From positions 1 to 12,373 of the forward strand of contig JAAZFA010000345.1 in assembly GCA_012511995.1 (NCBI GenBank): DNA of 12,373 bases, written 5' to 3'. Under the pieces are notes generated by a model that ran no database searches, had not been told where the DNA came from, and saw only the letters and a program-made list of their open reading frames with translations. Source of the DNA: Thermoproteota archaeon. Its GTDB lineage: Archaea > Thermoproteota > Bathyarchaeia > Bathyarchaeales > Bathycorpusculaceae. The position numbers were made by a program, and so were the translations under genes. This document shows, piece after piece, positions 1-6,205 of this stretch; within the stretch, counting starts at the first letter, position 1; the number at the start of each line of letters is the position of its first letter.

Positions 1-640
1 GGTTAAACAAAAGTATTCATTTTCAGTCTTTTTTTGCATCGTAACAGACTCTTTTCGGCATCTTGGGCATTTTACCATTGCTGCATCGAGCTGTCAAACC
101 TTTTTATGTTTAATAAAACTTATGTAATGATCTTTATATTTTATAAGATGAAACAGGCATTAGAACAAAATTATTTTGGACTAATTCGAACAGCATAAAG
201 GTTGCAAAAGAGTGCGCTTGAAAAAAGCACAGACTGATAACGACCTCCACACCTCTTGCCTAATTATGCCCCAAACCTGCTTTCATCAACCAAAAAACCA
301 CTCTCACAAAGATTCCAACCAAAAATACTCCAGCGGTTTCTCAGTTAGGCGGTTGGATTTGTTTAAGAACCGTGATAGGTTGTCTTTTTTTCCATAAATC
401 CATAATCAACATACATTTTTTTGGTTTGTTTTTGTCAGTTTGAAAGAACCGGACAGATCAGGTTCAATTGATTGAAAAAACACCTCAATCAGCGTAAAAG
501 GCTACAACTTAAACGATTTGTATGTTACTTATGGACTCATGGTTTTTTTATGTCAAGTGGGTGGCGGCTCATTTTTGTTCTTCATGGTTGTTGGTCTCTA
601 TAGTTTGATGTGTGTATTCTGGTGACCGGTTGGGCTTTTT
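1..640. other. AT-rich region without a recognised gene
   Basis: No coding region is supported here. The only longer open frame, GTG at 212 to 397 on the plus strand, gives a 61-residue low-complexity product, lacks a ribosome site and runs through a T-run that looks like a terminator. A TATA-like stretch at 131-146 and hairpin-forming repeats with a T7 run at 385-391 suggest a possible small RNA, listed separately. Another weak hairpin, TGATTGA at 469-475 with TCAATCA at 485-491, and a T7 run at 634-640 are also present. Two overlapping frames near 520-625 encode hydrophobic peptides of about 28 residues without ribosome sites and were not accepted as genes. Confidence 0.5.
170..391 (+). ncRNA. 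Possible small structured RNA ending in a T-run
   Basis: This is a speculative transcript. A TATA-like box at 131-146 would place transcription start near 170. Downstream are paired segments: CAACC 287-291 with GGTTG 378-382, TCCAACC 314-320 with GGTTGGA 351-357, and AACC 368-371 with GGTT 378-381. These alternatives compete for the same bases. A run of seven T at 385-391 follows at once, as expected for archaeal termination. No known RNA family was recognised. Chance pairing in AT-rich DNA is a serious alternative. Confidence 0.2.
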
Positions 641-829
641 TTACCTGAGTTCGTTTGTGTTTCCACTCGATGTAGGGGTAGATGGGTTTTTTGTCTTTGA
701 AGAGGGCTTCTTAGGTTCATCAGGAACCTGCAGTATTTCTTTGGTGCTCCTAACCGACAGCTTGCCGGGTTTCATGTTTGGGGCATAATAGACGGCGCTA
801 GTAATAAGCTTGATCCAATCTCCTATCAT
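641..829 (-). CDS. Doubtful 62-residue hypothetical protein
   Basis: A short reverse-strand frame starts at ATG 829 and is preceded by an in-frame stop. The first half is ordinary (it includes WIKLITSAVYYAPNM); the last 25 or so residues are rich in Pro, Ser, Thr and Lys and probably disordered. A TATA-like CTATAAA at 864-870 lies about 38 bases upstream of the start, which would give a short leader of roughly ten bases, but there is no convincing ribosome site. Codons end in G or C more often (AAG, GCC, GTC, CTG, CCC) than in the neighbouring genes, which could mean foreign origin, a gene remnant or simply no coding. I recognise no family. Confidence 0.3.
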   Translation of the reverse strand: MIGDWIKLITSAVYYAPNMKPGKLSVRSTKEILQVPDEPKKPSSKTKNPSTPTSSGNTNELR

Positions 830-1343
830 GTGATTCTATTACCAAAACCATATCTTTCCTAAGCTATAAACAACCGCACGTTAAGGAGCGAAAAAAGAAT
901 TAAACGACTTTTGTCCTAAAACTGATGAAACAAAATATTTTAAAAGAAAAATTAATTCAATTATAGATGTGATATAAACGATATTAATGTTAGATATAAT
1001 TCCAGTGTGTATTTAGCTCTTGGTAGGTTTAAACCGTTTTTAACTAATTTGTAGCGTTAACATGGTGGTTAAAAAAATAACATTGTGCTTTTGCACTTTC
1101 TTGTATCATAGCAAATAAATTTCTAAATACATACCCTTTTCAATTTTTTTATACCCAAAAACCTTGGTGCATATAGTTAACTACTATGGTATAAAATAGT
1201 GAAATTAACGATTTAATATACAATTAGCTGTGTTTCTTTAAAGATTAATTTAAAAACCCTTTAAACATGCGGTTGCCGTTTTAACTAATGAATGCGAACA
1301 CTCTTTTATTGACGAGAGTGAAGACTGGTTGGGGAATTAGTAA
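830..1343. other. Long AT-rich region upstream of the ESCRT-III gene
   Basis: No gene was found in these 514 bases. The left end may hold the promoter of the reverse-strand 62-residue frame (864-870). The right part may hold the promoter and leader of the ESCRT-III gene. A near-repeat of CCGTTTTAACTAAT occurs at 1034-1048 (one extra T) and at 1276-1289. A hairpin of CACTCT 1299-1304 with AGAGTG 1315-1320 sits 23 bases before the TTG start. Short frames in the leader, for example ATG 1288, lack ribosome sites. Confidence 0.5.
1176..1209 (+). promoter_or_regulatory. Candidate TATA box inside an inverted repeat, upstream of cdvB
   Basis: A good TATA-like stretch (TATAAAAT, 1190-1197) is flanked by ACTAT 1183-1187 and ATAGT 1196-1200, and further out by GTTAA 1176-1180 and TTAAC 1205-1209. 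The dyad is centred on the TATA box, an arrangement that would suit a repressor site. It would predict a start near 1220 and a leader of about 120 bases. Closer TATA-like stretches (1211-1220 and about 1246-1256) make the true promoter uncertain. Confidence 0.28.
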
Positions 1344-2000
1344 TTGGTTAAGGGTTTCACTAATAGATGGAAAGACAAGGAAAAAAATGAGTCATCCCTT
1401 GTTTCTAAAATAAAAAATGTTGGACAACCAACGGTAAGCTTAAAGGATCAAATTATAGCAGTTACACAACGCTTAGAGATTCAAACTAAAAGTCTTGACA
1501 CGGCAGTTTTAAGGTTTAAAAACCGAGATAAAGAAATATTTCAACGTATTGTAAAAGCAATGTCTCAACATGAAGAAGCAAGAGCAAATATTTTGGCAAC
1601 TGAACTTGCAGAAATACGTAAAGTTGAAAAAATGCTCTCACATGCTTCTCTTGCGTTACAAAGTGTTTCTATGCGCTTAAGTACTGTTTCAGAACTTGGT
1701 GATGTAGTCGCAGTATTAAGTCCCGCAAAGAATCTTTTAAATAATGTACGCACTGAAATGTGTGGGATCTTCCCAGAAGCTAGTCAAGAATTAGGAAATA
1801 TCGGAAACCTTCTCTCGGAAATCTGTGTTACAACCAATCAAAGCAATGACATACCCGTCAATAATATAATGGCAAGTGCAGATGCATTGTCCATTTTAGA
1901 AGAGGCAGAAGCAGCTGCAGAAATTAAACTTAAAGACAGGTTGCCAGAAGCGTTATCGACTGAGAATACGCCTCCAAGAAGAACGAGTTTAGAAGCTTAA
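1344..2000 (+). CDS. cdvB: ESCRT-III/CdvB-family (Snf7 domain) protein
   Basis: The 218-residue product resembles archaeal CdvB-type ESCRT-III proteins, which polymerise on membranes during cell division and are remodelled by the CdvC/Vps4 ATPase. It has a basic N terminus with FTNRWK, a long charged helical hairpin (about 33-110) and further helices to about 160, matching the Snf7 core. A variable linker and a short acidic tail follow. The tail, residues 193-204 (EIKLKDRLPEAL), resembles the MIT-interacting helix MIM1 of eukaryotic ESCRT-III. The winged-helix tail of Sulfolobus CdvB is not evident. The start must be TTG 1344, because a stop lies directly upstream and the next in-frame Met is at residue 73; GGGG at 1331-1334 is a weak ribosome site. 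No cdvA or cdvC gene is nearby, and the gene stands alone, so it could be one of several paralogues. Confidence 0.85.
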   Translation: MVKGFTNRWKDKEKNESSLVSKIKNVGQPTVSLKDQIIAVTQRLEIQTKSLDTAVLRFKNRDKEIFQRIVKAMSQHEEARANILATELAEIRKVEKMLSHASLALQSVSMRLSTVSELGDVVAVLSPAKNLLNNVRTEMCGIFPEASQELGNIGNLLSEICVTTNQSNDIPVNNIMASADALSILEEAEAAAEIKLKDRLPEALSTENTPPRRTSLEA

Positions 2001-2009
2001 TTTTAGCAA

Positions 2010-2048
2010 TTCTACCAATTTTTATGGTAGAAAAAAATGCCTTTTTTT
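2010..2048 (+). terminator. Hairpin plus T-run after cdvB
   Basis: TTCTACCA (2010-2017) and TGGTAGAA (2025-2032) form an 8-bp stem with a 7-base loop just after the cdvB stop, and seven T follow at 2042-2048. It would serve the plus strand. On the reverse strand no T-run follows the hairpin. The stop codon of the reverse gene ending at 2022 lies in the loop. Confidence 0.55.
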
Positions 2049-2285
2049 ATCTTGTTTATTTCGATATGATTTTTCTATAATCTGCAGTATAAAATCATCG
2101 GTGCAGTATTCTATACATTTGCAATTACCGCAAGACTTAGGTAGCGTTAAAATTACTGCTGCGTCGCTCAAAATATATTCTATTCTTAAATTTCTAATTC
2201 TACATTTTTTGATTGCACGGTTTGGTTGTACTGTTGTAATACCAAATCTTGAATCGTCAGAGCTTCTTCCTATAGTTTCTACCAA
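2022..2285 (-). CDS. Hypothetical protein with a CxxCxCxxxC motif
   Basis: An 87-residue reverse-strand product of unknown function. Cys52, Cys55, Cys57 and Cys61 form a compact CxxCxCxxxC group, with Cys28 further off, suggesting a metal or Fe-S site, though no known domain was recognised. Residues 31-50 look like beta strand, and residues 62-82 look like a basic helix. TTG 2285 is the chosen start: GAGG lies about eight bases upstream. The gene follows the DUF2795 gene by 46 bases on the same strand and could be the third gene of that small cluster. Codon choice looks coding-like (GAA, GAT, AAA, TTA). A plus-strand frame across the same DNA (2101-2313) is less convincing. It could still be a chance frame. 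Confidence 0.5.
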   Translation of the reverse strand: MVETIGRSSDDSRFGITTVQPNRAIKKCRIRNLRIEYILSDAAVILTLPKSCGNCKCIEYCTDDFILQIIEKSYRNKQDKKRHFFLP

Positions 2286-2331
2286 AAAGTTCCCTCGGAT
2301 AGAGTTAATCTAAAGTATGATAGTATTAAAA

Positions 2332-2553
2332 CTACTCTTTTTTGCCTACTTCCTTCATAACATGCACTGGAGAAATATATTCTTTCTCAGGAATCAAAGT
2401 TAAGCTTAATATGGTATCATTTGGCGCATTATTATTCTTTGCCAAATTAATTAAATCTTGTTTACTCGATGGATAATGAGCGCCTTTTAGGCAACCTTGA
2501 ATTTTAGCGGGACTTGCAAACCCTTGGGCAGTTGTACCTTCATCTTTAACCAA
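2332..2553 (-). CDS. DUF2795 domain protein
   Basis: This 73-residue protein matches the small DUF2795 family. Residues 19-66 contain the characteristic run: a GCLKGAHYPSSKQDLINLAK segment, then Asn-Asn-Ala, then a Leu-Ile-Pro before Glu-Tyr-Ile-Ser-Pro (the usual LPxxxYxSPxDV ending). The family is widespread in bacteria and archaea and has no established biochemical role. The start is TTG 2553: it is the only start in frame after the upstream stop, and a strong GGAGGTG at 2567-2561 lies seven bases before it. It begins 24 bases after the preceding reverse-strand gene, so the two are probably co-transcribed. Confidence 0.8.
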   Translation of the reverse strand: MVKDEGTTAQGFASPAKIQGCLKGAHYPSSKQDLINLAKNNNAPNDTILSLTLIPEKEYISPVHVMKEVGKKE

Positions 2554-2577
2554 ACATTTACACCTCCAATGATCCTC

Positions 2578-2787
2578 CTATTTTTCAAGTCGTACTTTAA
2601 TGGACCACGAAAGTTTCCGTGATAATTCTGCGGGGTCAGCATTTATTTTCTGTTTCGCTAAAAAAACATTAACTGCAGCTATTACTTTATTGTCTATATC
2701 TTGGGCTTCAATTATATTTAATAACATTTTAGCAATTTCATCGCATAGTTCTTGACCTTGTTGCTGACCTAACTTATCTGTATGCAT
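2578..2787 (-). CDS. Small helical hypothetical protein
   Basis: A 69-residue product, probably all helical, with a Gln-rich N terminus (LGQQQGQELCDE) followed by amphipathic helices (EIAKMLLNIIEAQD; KVIAAVNVFLAKQK; ELSRKLSWSIKVRL). No family was recognised. It is the first gene of the reverse-strand cluster and is followed after 24 bases by the DUF2795 gene. ATG 2787 is the start. The leader has no clear ribosome site, but a TATA box at 2821-2828 predicts a leader of only about a dozen bases, common in archaea. The promoter position and the tight link to a recognised family support it being real. Confidence 0.65.
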   Translation of the reverse strand: MHTDKLGQQQGQELCDEIAKMLLNIIEAQDIDNKVIAAVNVFLAKQKINADPAELSRKLSWSIKVRLEK

Positions 2788-2796
2788 AAAAAGTCA

Positions 2797-2828
2797 TCAA
2801 GATTCTATCTTGAAAATGTGTATTTAAG
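2797..2828 (-). promoter_or_regulatory. Promoter with operator-like inverted repeat for the DUF2795 cluster
   Basis: On the reverse strand, CTTAAATA (2828-2821) is a good TATA-like box about 38 bases before the ATG at 2787. Between it and the start lies an inverted repeat, TCAAGAT (2797-2803) and ATCTTGA (2807-2813), with 7-bp arms and a 3-base spacer. It covers the predicted transcription start (about 2799), where a bound repressor would block initiation. Confidence 0.4.
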
Positions 2829-2961
2829 AATCTGCTGTAACATCAGAGCATTACAAAACGTTAGATTATTCTGTAAATAGTTGGTTTTGCCAATTGAATG
2901 ATTTTACCTATTGGTTATGTTAAAAATACTGTTGATGTATAATACCTAATATAGCAGAACC

Positions 2962-2973
2962 TTTAATTTAAAT
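2962..2973 (+). promoter_or_regulatory. TATA box for the ABC transporter genes
   Basis: TTTAATTTAAAT lies about 45 bases before the TTG start of the permease gene. It predicts a transcription start near 2996 and a leader of about 20 bases that contains the AAGGAG ribosome site (3004-3009). Copies of the 9-mer GCTGTAACA occur at 2995-3003 and at 2834-2842, beside both divergent promoters. Confidence 0.4.
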
Positions 2974-3016
2974 GTCATTTCAGGTAGTAACATCGCTGTA
3001 ACAAAGGAGCGGCACC

Positions 3017-4699
3017 TTGCTTAGTAAAGTCTGGTATTCACTCAATGGTTTATCCTCTAAAAAACCCTTAAAGTACATTCTCTACATTTCTGCAGTGATA
3101 ATTTTTTTTGCATTAATATTGATTCCTCCAATTATTGGGATTTTATCAAAAGTTGACTCCTTGGATGCAGTTCTAAATGACCCAATAATGGTGGATGCTG
3201 TTCTTGGAGCTATTGGCGCTTCCTTTGCAATAGGTTTAGTAGTAGCCGCTTTGGACCTTTTAGCCGGTGTACCACTGGCATGGTTGATTACACGAGGAAA
3301 ATCTAAATGGTTAACAGTATTAGACACGTTAGCAGACCTTCCCTTCGTTGTTCCGACTGCTGCTTTAGGTTACTCTCTCTTGCTGTTCTGGAGTTTGAGT
3401 CCTGCGGAATTATTCGGTCAACCTTTTGTTTCACCCGGATGGGGACTAGTGATGCTTCTTCATTTCACGTTCTCCTTCCCAGTGGTCGTACGTGTTATCG
3501 TAGGTGCTTTACTAGATTACAAAATGGAGTACGAACGGGCATCTAGGACCCTTGGTGCACCCCCATTGACGGCTTCAAGAACTGTTACGTTTCCAATTAT
3601 AAAGCCATCGTTAATCGCGGCATACACTCTTGCTTTTGCTCGTTCACTTTCTGAAACGGGTGCTACCTTTATAGTAGCTGCAGGTCTCTTTTTAAATGGA
3701 CCTGTTTTCATTCAAACAGTCAGTAACCAATTCAGTAGTGGGGCTATTTCACAAAATACCTATGAAGGTGCAATTGTATTCGCAAGTCTCATCCTAATTG
3801 TAGTTTCTTTAATTCTATTCATTTTGATCCGTGTCCTTGGTAAAAAAATTAAACTTCCCTTCGGTCATGGCTTACCAACTTTTGAAAAGAAGCTTAGTTA
3901 TAAAAAAGGCGCTTATGTACGTGATAGTATTGCTTTAGCTGTCTTTTTTGTCATTGTTTTAGTTCCTTCATTATTTGTGGCTTTGCCTGCTTTCCAAGCA
4001 ATAATTACAGGCTCAACTTTTGTTGAGGTATTTACCGGTTCAGGTATATGGGCTAGTTTTTGGAGTAGTCTTGGTCTTTCATACGCTTTAGCAGCTATCG
4101 TTACTGTTTTAGGGATTCTCTTTGGCTTACCGATGGCTATTTTGATTTCACGCAAAACATTTGGTCAATTACCCTCCGCTATTCTTGATACACTGATTAA
4201 TGTACCAATTATTGTCCCCTCAATTGCTCTGGGTGTATCATTAAAATTCTTCTGGTCAAACTTATCTGGTGTTCCAGAATTTTTACTCTTAATATTTGCG
4301 CATTTAGCAATCACATATCCCTATTTCGTTCGGTCGATGTCTGCAGCAATGGAACGTATAAGTATTGAGATGGAGGAGGCTTCAAAAACTTTAGGTGCTA
4401 AACCTCTAACAGTTTTCCGTTCAATAGTTTGGCCGATAACAAAATATTCGATATTATCTGGCGCAATCATTGTTTTTACACGAAGCGTGAGCGAAACAGG
4501 TGCAACATTAGCAGTTGCTTCTAAATTAAAAACAGCTCCAGTTTTGATAGTCGATTGGGTTAATTCAGTCAGAGCAACTATTCCAACTATTCCAGGAGTC
4601 GATACGTTAACTGTTGGTTTAGCTTGTGGCTTGTTAATCCTATTTAGTTTCATTATATTACTTGTTTTAAGGCTTCTAACCAAAAAAGGAAAAGTTTAG
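3017..4699 (+). CDS. ABC importer permease, two fused membrane domains
   Basis: A 560-residue membrane protein made of two homologous halves, each a binding-protein-dependent permease domain with about six membrane segments. Each half carries the EAA loop that docks the ATPase: residues 172-197 (YERASRTLGA ... FPIIKP) and 452-476 (MEEASKTLGA ... WPITKY). Each also has a SETGAT segment after it (212-217 and 492-497). This double-length form is typical of the ThiP/FbpB group, which imports ferric iron, thiamine or similar small solutes; the substrate cannot be decided from sequence alone. TTG 3017 is the start, seven bases after AAGGAG at 3004-3009. The partner ATPase follows 50 bases downstream. 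No substrate-binding protein gene is adjacent. Confidence 0.88.
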   Translation: MLSKVWYSLNGLSSKKPLKYILYISAVIIFFALILIPPIIGILSKVDSLDAVLNDPIMVDAVLGAIGASFAIGLVVAALDLLAGVPLAWLITRGKSKWLTVLDTLADLPFVVPTAALGYSLLLFWSLSPAELFGQPFVSPGWGLVMLLHFTFSFPVVVRVIVGALLDYKMEYERASRTLGAPPLTASRTVTFPIIKPSLIAAYTLAFARSLSETGATFIVAAGLFLNGPVFIQTVSNQFSSGAISQNTYEGAIVFASLILIVVSLILFILIRVLGKKIKLPFGHGLPTFEKKLSYKKGAYVRDSIALAVFFVIVLVPSLFVALPAFQAIITGSTFVEVFTGSGIWASFWSSLGLSYALAAIVTVLGILFGLPMAILISRKTFGQLPSAILDTLINVPIIVPSIALGVSLKFFWSNLSGVPEFLLLIFAHLAITYPYFVRSMSAAMERISIEMEEASKTLGAKPLTVFRSIVWPITKYSILSGAIIVFTRSVSETGATLAVASKLKTAPVLIVDWVNSVRATIPTIPGVDTLTVGLACGLLILFSFIILLVLRLLTKKGKV

Positions 4700-4749
4700 A
4701 ATGATAAGCAATAAGAATAACAAAACCTCAACAAGTGGAGAGAATTAGA

Positions 4750-5856
4750 ATGCCAGACGTAAGAGTGGTAAACGTCGTCAAAAAATATGGTAAAGTTTAC
4801 GCGTTAAATAACGTTAGCTTGAACATACATGATCAAGAATACTTTTCGCTTCTGGGACCAAGTGGCTGTGGAAAAACTACTCTTTTGCGTCTGATAGCTG
4901 GTTTGATCGATCCAGATGGCGGCGAAATTTATATTGGTGATTGTCGCGTCGACAAAGCCCCTCCCGAGGACCGAGATATTGGTTTTGTTTTCCAGACATT
5001 CGCATTATTCCCTCATATGACTGCTTGGAGTAATGTGTTGTATGGTCCAAAAGTCAAAAATTATGATACAAAACAAGCTGAAACCATAGGGCATGAAGTA
5101 CTAGAGTTGGTTAAACTAAGCGAACGACTAAATGCTTACCCAAATGAACTTAGTGGGGGGATGATGCAACGAATTGCTGTGGCTCGTGCGTTGGCAGCAG
5201 GAGCAAAAACGTTACTTCTCGATGAACCTTTGGGACAGCTTGATGCTAAAGTACGTAATGATATTCGTTATGAAATCCGAAGAATGGCAAAAGATCTTAA
5301 GCTTACTGCAATTCATGTAACTCACGATCAAGCCGAAGCCATGTCAATTTCTGACCGGATCGCTGTAATGAAGAAAGGAAAAATAATACAGGTCGGAACC
5401 CCAAAAGAGCTTTACATGCATCCTAATAGCATTTTTGTCGCCTTTTTCATTGGCGAATCCAACCTGTTGGAAGGACATATTACAAAAAGTGATGATAAAA
5501 TCGCTGAAATGGAGTTACGTGAAGGATATACTATTGAAGCTTTTAATCAAAAAAAATTAAAAATGGGTGACCGTGCTGTCTTAGCGATAAGGCCAGAAAC
5601 TTGTGCAATGAGACAGGGTCTTATTAATGAAAATCGGAATGGATTATTTGGTGTTGTTGAAAAAACAACTTTTGAGGGTACAATCGTACGTTATGACATT
5701 AGGCTAGTTAATGGTGATCGCTTTTTAATTAATCGACCATCATTAACCGAAGAATGGGTAAGTATTGGTCAAGAGGTTACTATCACTTATCCTCTTGAGA
5801 AGGCACATCTGTTTCCATATCCAGAAAATGGATTAAACGACGAAATATCTGTATAA
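4750..5856 (+). CDS. ABC transporter ATP-binding protein (Fbp/Pot/ThiQ type)
   Basis: A 368-residue ATPase that powers the adjacent fused permease. All motifs are intact: Walker A GPSGCGKTT (36-44), Q-loop Gln82, signature LSGGM (134-138), Walker B LLLDEP (155-160), D-loop LGQLD (161-165) and switch His192. The C-terminal part (about 240-368) is the TOBE-like regulatory region of the CUT1/MOI-type importer ATPases, including an AIRPE segment at 279-283. ATG 4750 is preferred over the in-frame GTG 4735, because that GTG is part of the GTGGAGAG ribosome site lying about eight bases before the ATG. The gene probably shares a transcript with the permease. Substrate is unknown; ferric iron, thiamine and polyamines are the usual choices for this arrangement. 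Confidence 0.9.
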   Translation: MPDVRVVNVVKKYGKVYALNNVSLNIHDQEYFSLLGPSGCGKTTLLRLIAGLIDPDGGEIYIGDCRVDKAPPEDRDIGFVFQTFALFPHMTAWSNVLYGPKVKNYDTKQAETIGHEVLELVKLSERLNAYPNELSGGMMQRIAVARALAAGAKTLLLDEPLGQLDAKVRNDIRYEIRRMAKDLKLTAIHVTHDQAEAMSISDRIAVMKKGKIIQVGTPKELYMHPNSIFVAFFIGESNLLEGHITKSDDKIAEMELREGYTIEAFNQKKLKMGDRAVLAIRPETCAMRQGLINENRNGLFGVVEKTTFEGTIVRYDIRLVNGDRFLINRPSLTEEWVSIGQEVTITYPLEKAHLFPYPENGLNDEISV

Positions 5857-5859
5857 ACC

Positions 5860-5880
5860 TTTTTTAGTCTTTATTTCATT
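5860..5880 (+). terminator. T-rich terminator after the ABC transporter genes
   Basis: A run of six T at 5860-5865 follows the ATPase stop after three bases, and more T-rich sequence continues to 5880. No hairpin was seen. Archaeal RNA polymerase can terminate on U-runs alone, so this is a reasonable end for the two-gene transcript. Confidence 0.4.
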
Positions 5881-5923
5881 AATTCCGCAAATGCTTACAT
5901 AGTCATGAATTCCACACTTTTAT

Positions 5924-5958
5924 GCTCTTAAAATTTAAAAGCAAGTATAACGCTTTTA
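5924..5958 (+). promoter_or_regulatory. Promoter and operator-like palindromes of the hydrogenase/complex I operon
   Basis: TTAAAATTTAAAA (5928-5940) is a likely TATA box. It lies inside a 19-base near-palindrome, GCTCTTAAAATTTAAAAGC (5924-5942), with eight of nine pairs matching. Its right arm is reused in a second repeat, TAAAAGC (5936-5942) with GCTTTTA (5952-5958). Transcription would start near 5960, leaving a leader of about 35 bases with TAGGAGAG at 5981-5988. A TATA box is naturally AT-symmetric, so only the GC-containing ends and the second repeat argue for an operator. Confidence 0.42.
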
Positions 5959-5995
5959 GACAAATAACTTGGGGTAGGTATAGGAGAGTAATAGC

Positions 5996-6205
5996 GTGGG
6001 TATGTCTATGCTAGGTTGTTTCCGGAAAAATACTTGTTGTAAACCAGCAGTAAGAATATCAAGTATTATTCTATCCTCTAACATGCATGCAGATACACTT
6101 AAATACGGTTACATAGACGCTCTTGCATATAACAAGTGCAAACTTGCCCCTATACTTGAGGCAGCTTTAACGGAGAAAGTTGCATACGGAGTGATAACTG
6201 CATGA
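5996..6205 (+). CDS. Small Cys-containing protein at the head of the operon
   Basis: An unrecognised 69-residue protein, the first gene of the operon. Cysteines are at 8, 14, 15 and 48, three of them in an N-terminal basic stretch (CFRKNTCCK). The middle and C-terminal parts look mixed helix and strand; there is no clear membrane segment. GTG 5996 is the start: TAGGAGAG (5981-5988) lies seven bases upstream, whereas ATG 6002 is too far from it. The stop overlaps the nuoA start as ATGA (6202-6205), implying coupled translation, which is the best evidence that it is real. It could be an accessory, assembly or regulatory protein, or only a translated leader; sequence gives no function. Confidence 0.6.
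   Translation: MGMSMLGCFRKNTCCKPAVRISSIILSSNMHADTLKYGYIDALAYNKCKLAPILEAALTEKVAYGVITA

Noticed and set aside
212-397. Plus-strand 61-residue open frame starting at GTG
   Set aside because: No ribosome site, low-complexity product, and it reads through a T-run resembling a terminator.
461-492. GGTTCAA sequence resembling a tRNA T-loop
   Set aside because: The flanking bases do not form a T-arm stem, and no anticodon or acceptor arms are present.
1288-1412. Leader peptide frame overlapping the cdvB start
   Set aside because: No ribosome site and no recognisable composition; it merely overlaps cdvB in another frame.
2101-2313. Plus-strand 70-residue frame opposite the CxxCxCxxxC gene
   Set aside because: No ribosome site or family match; the reverse-strand frame has a better start, coding-like codons and operon context.
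4321-4683. Reverse-strand 120-residue frame inside the permease gene
   Set aside because: It is the shadow of a well-supported permease with clear EAA motifs.
4735-4749. GTG 4735 as start of the ABC ATPase
   Set aside because: The GTG belongs to the GTGGAGAG ribosome site of the ATG at 4750, and family members begin near that ATG.
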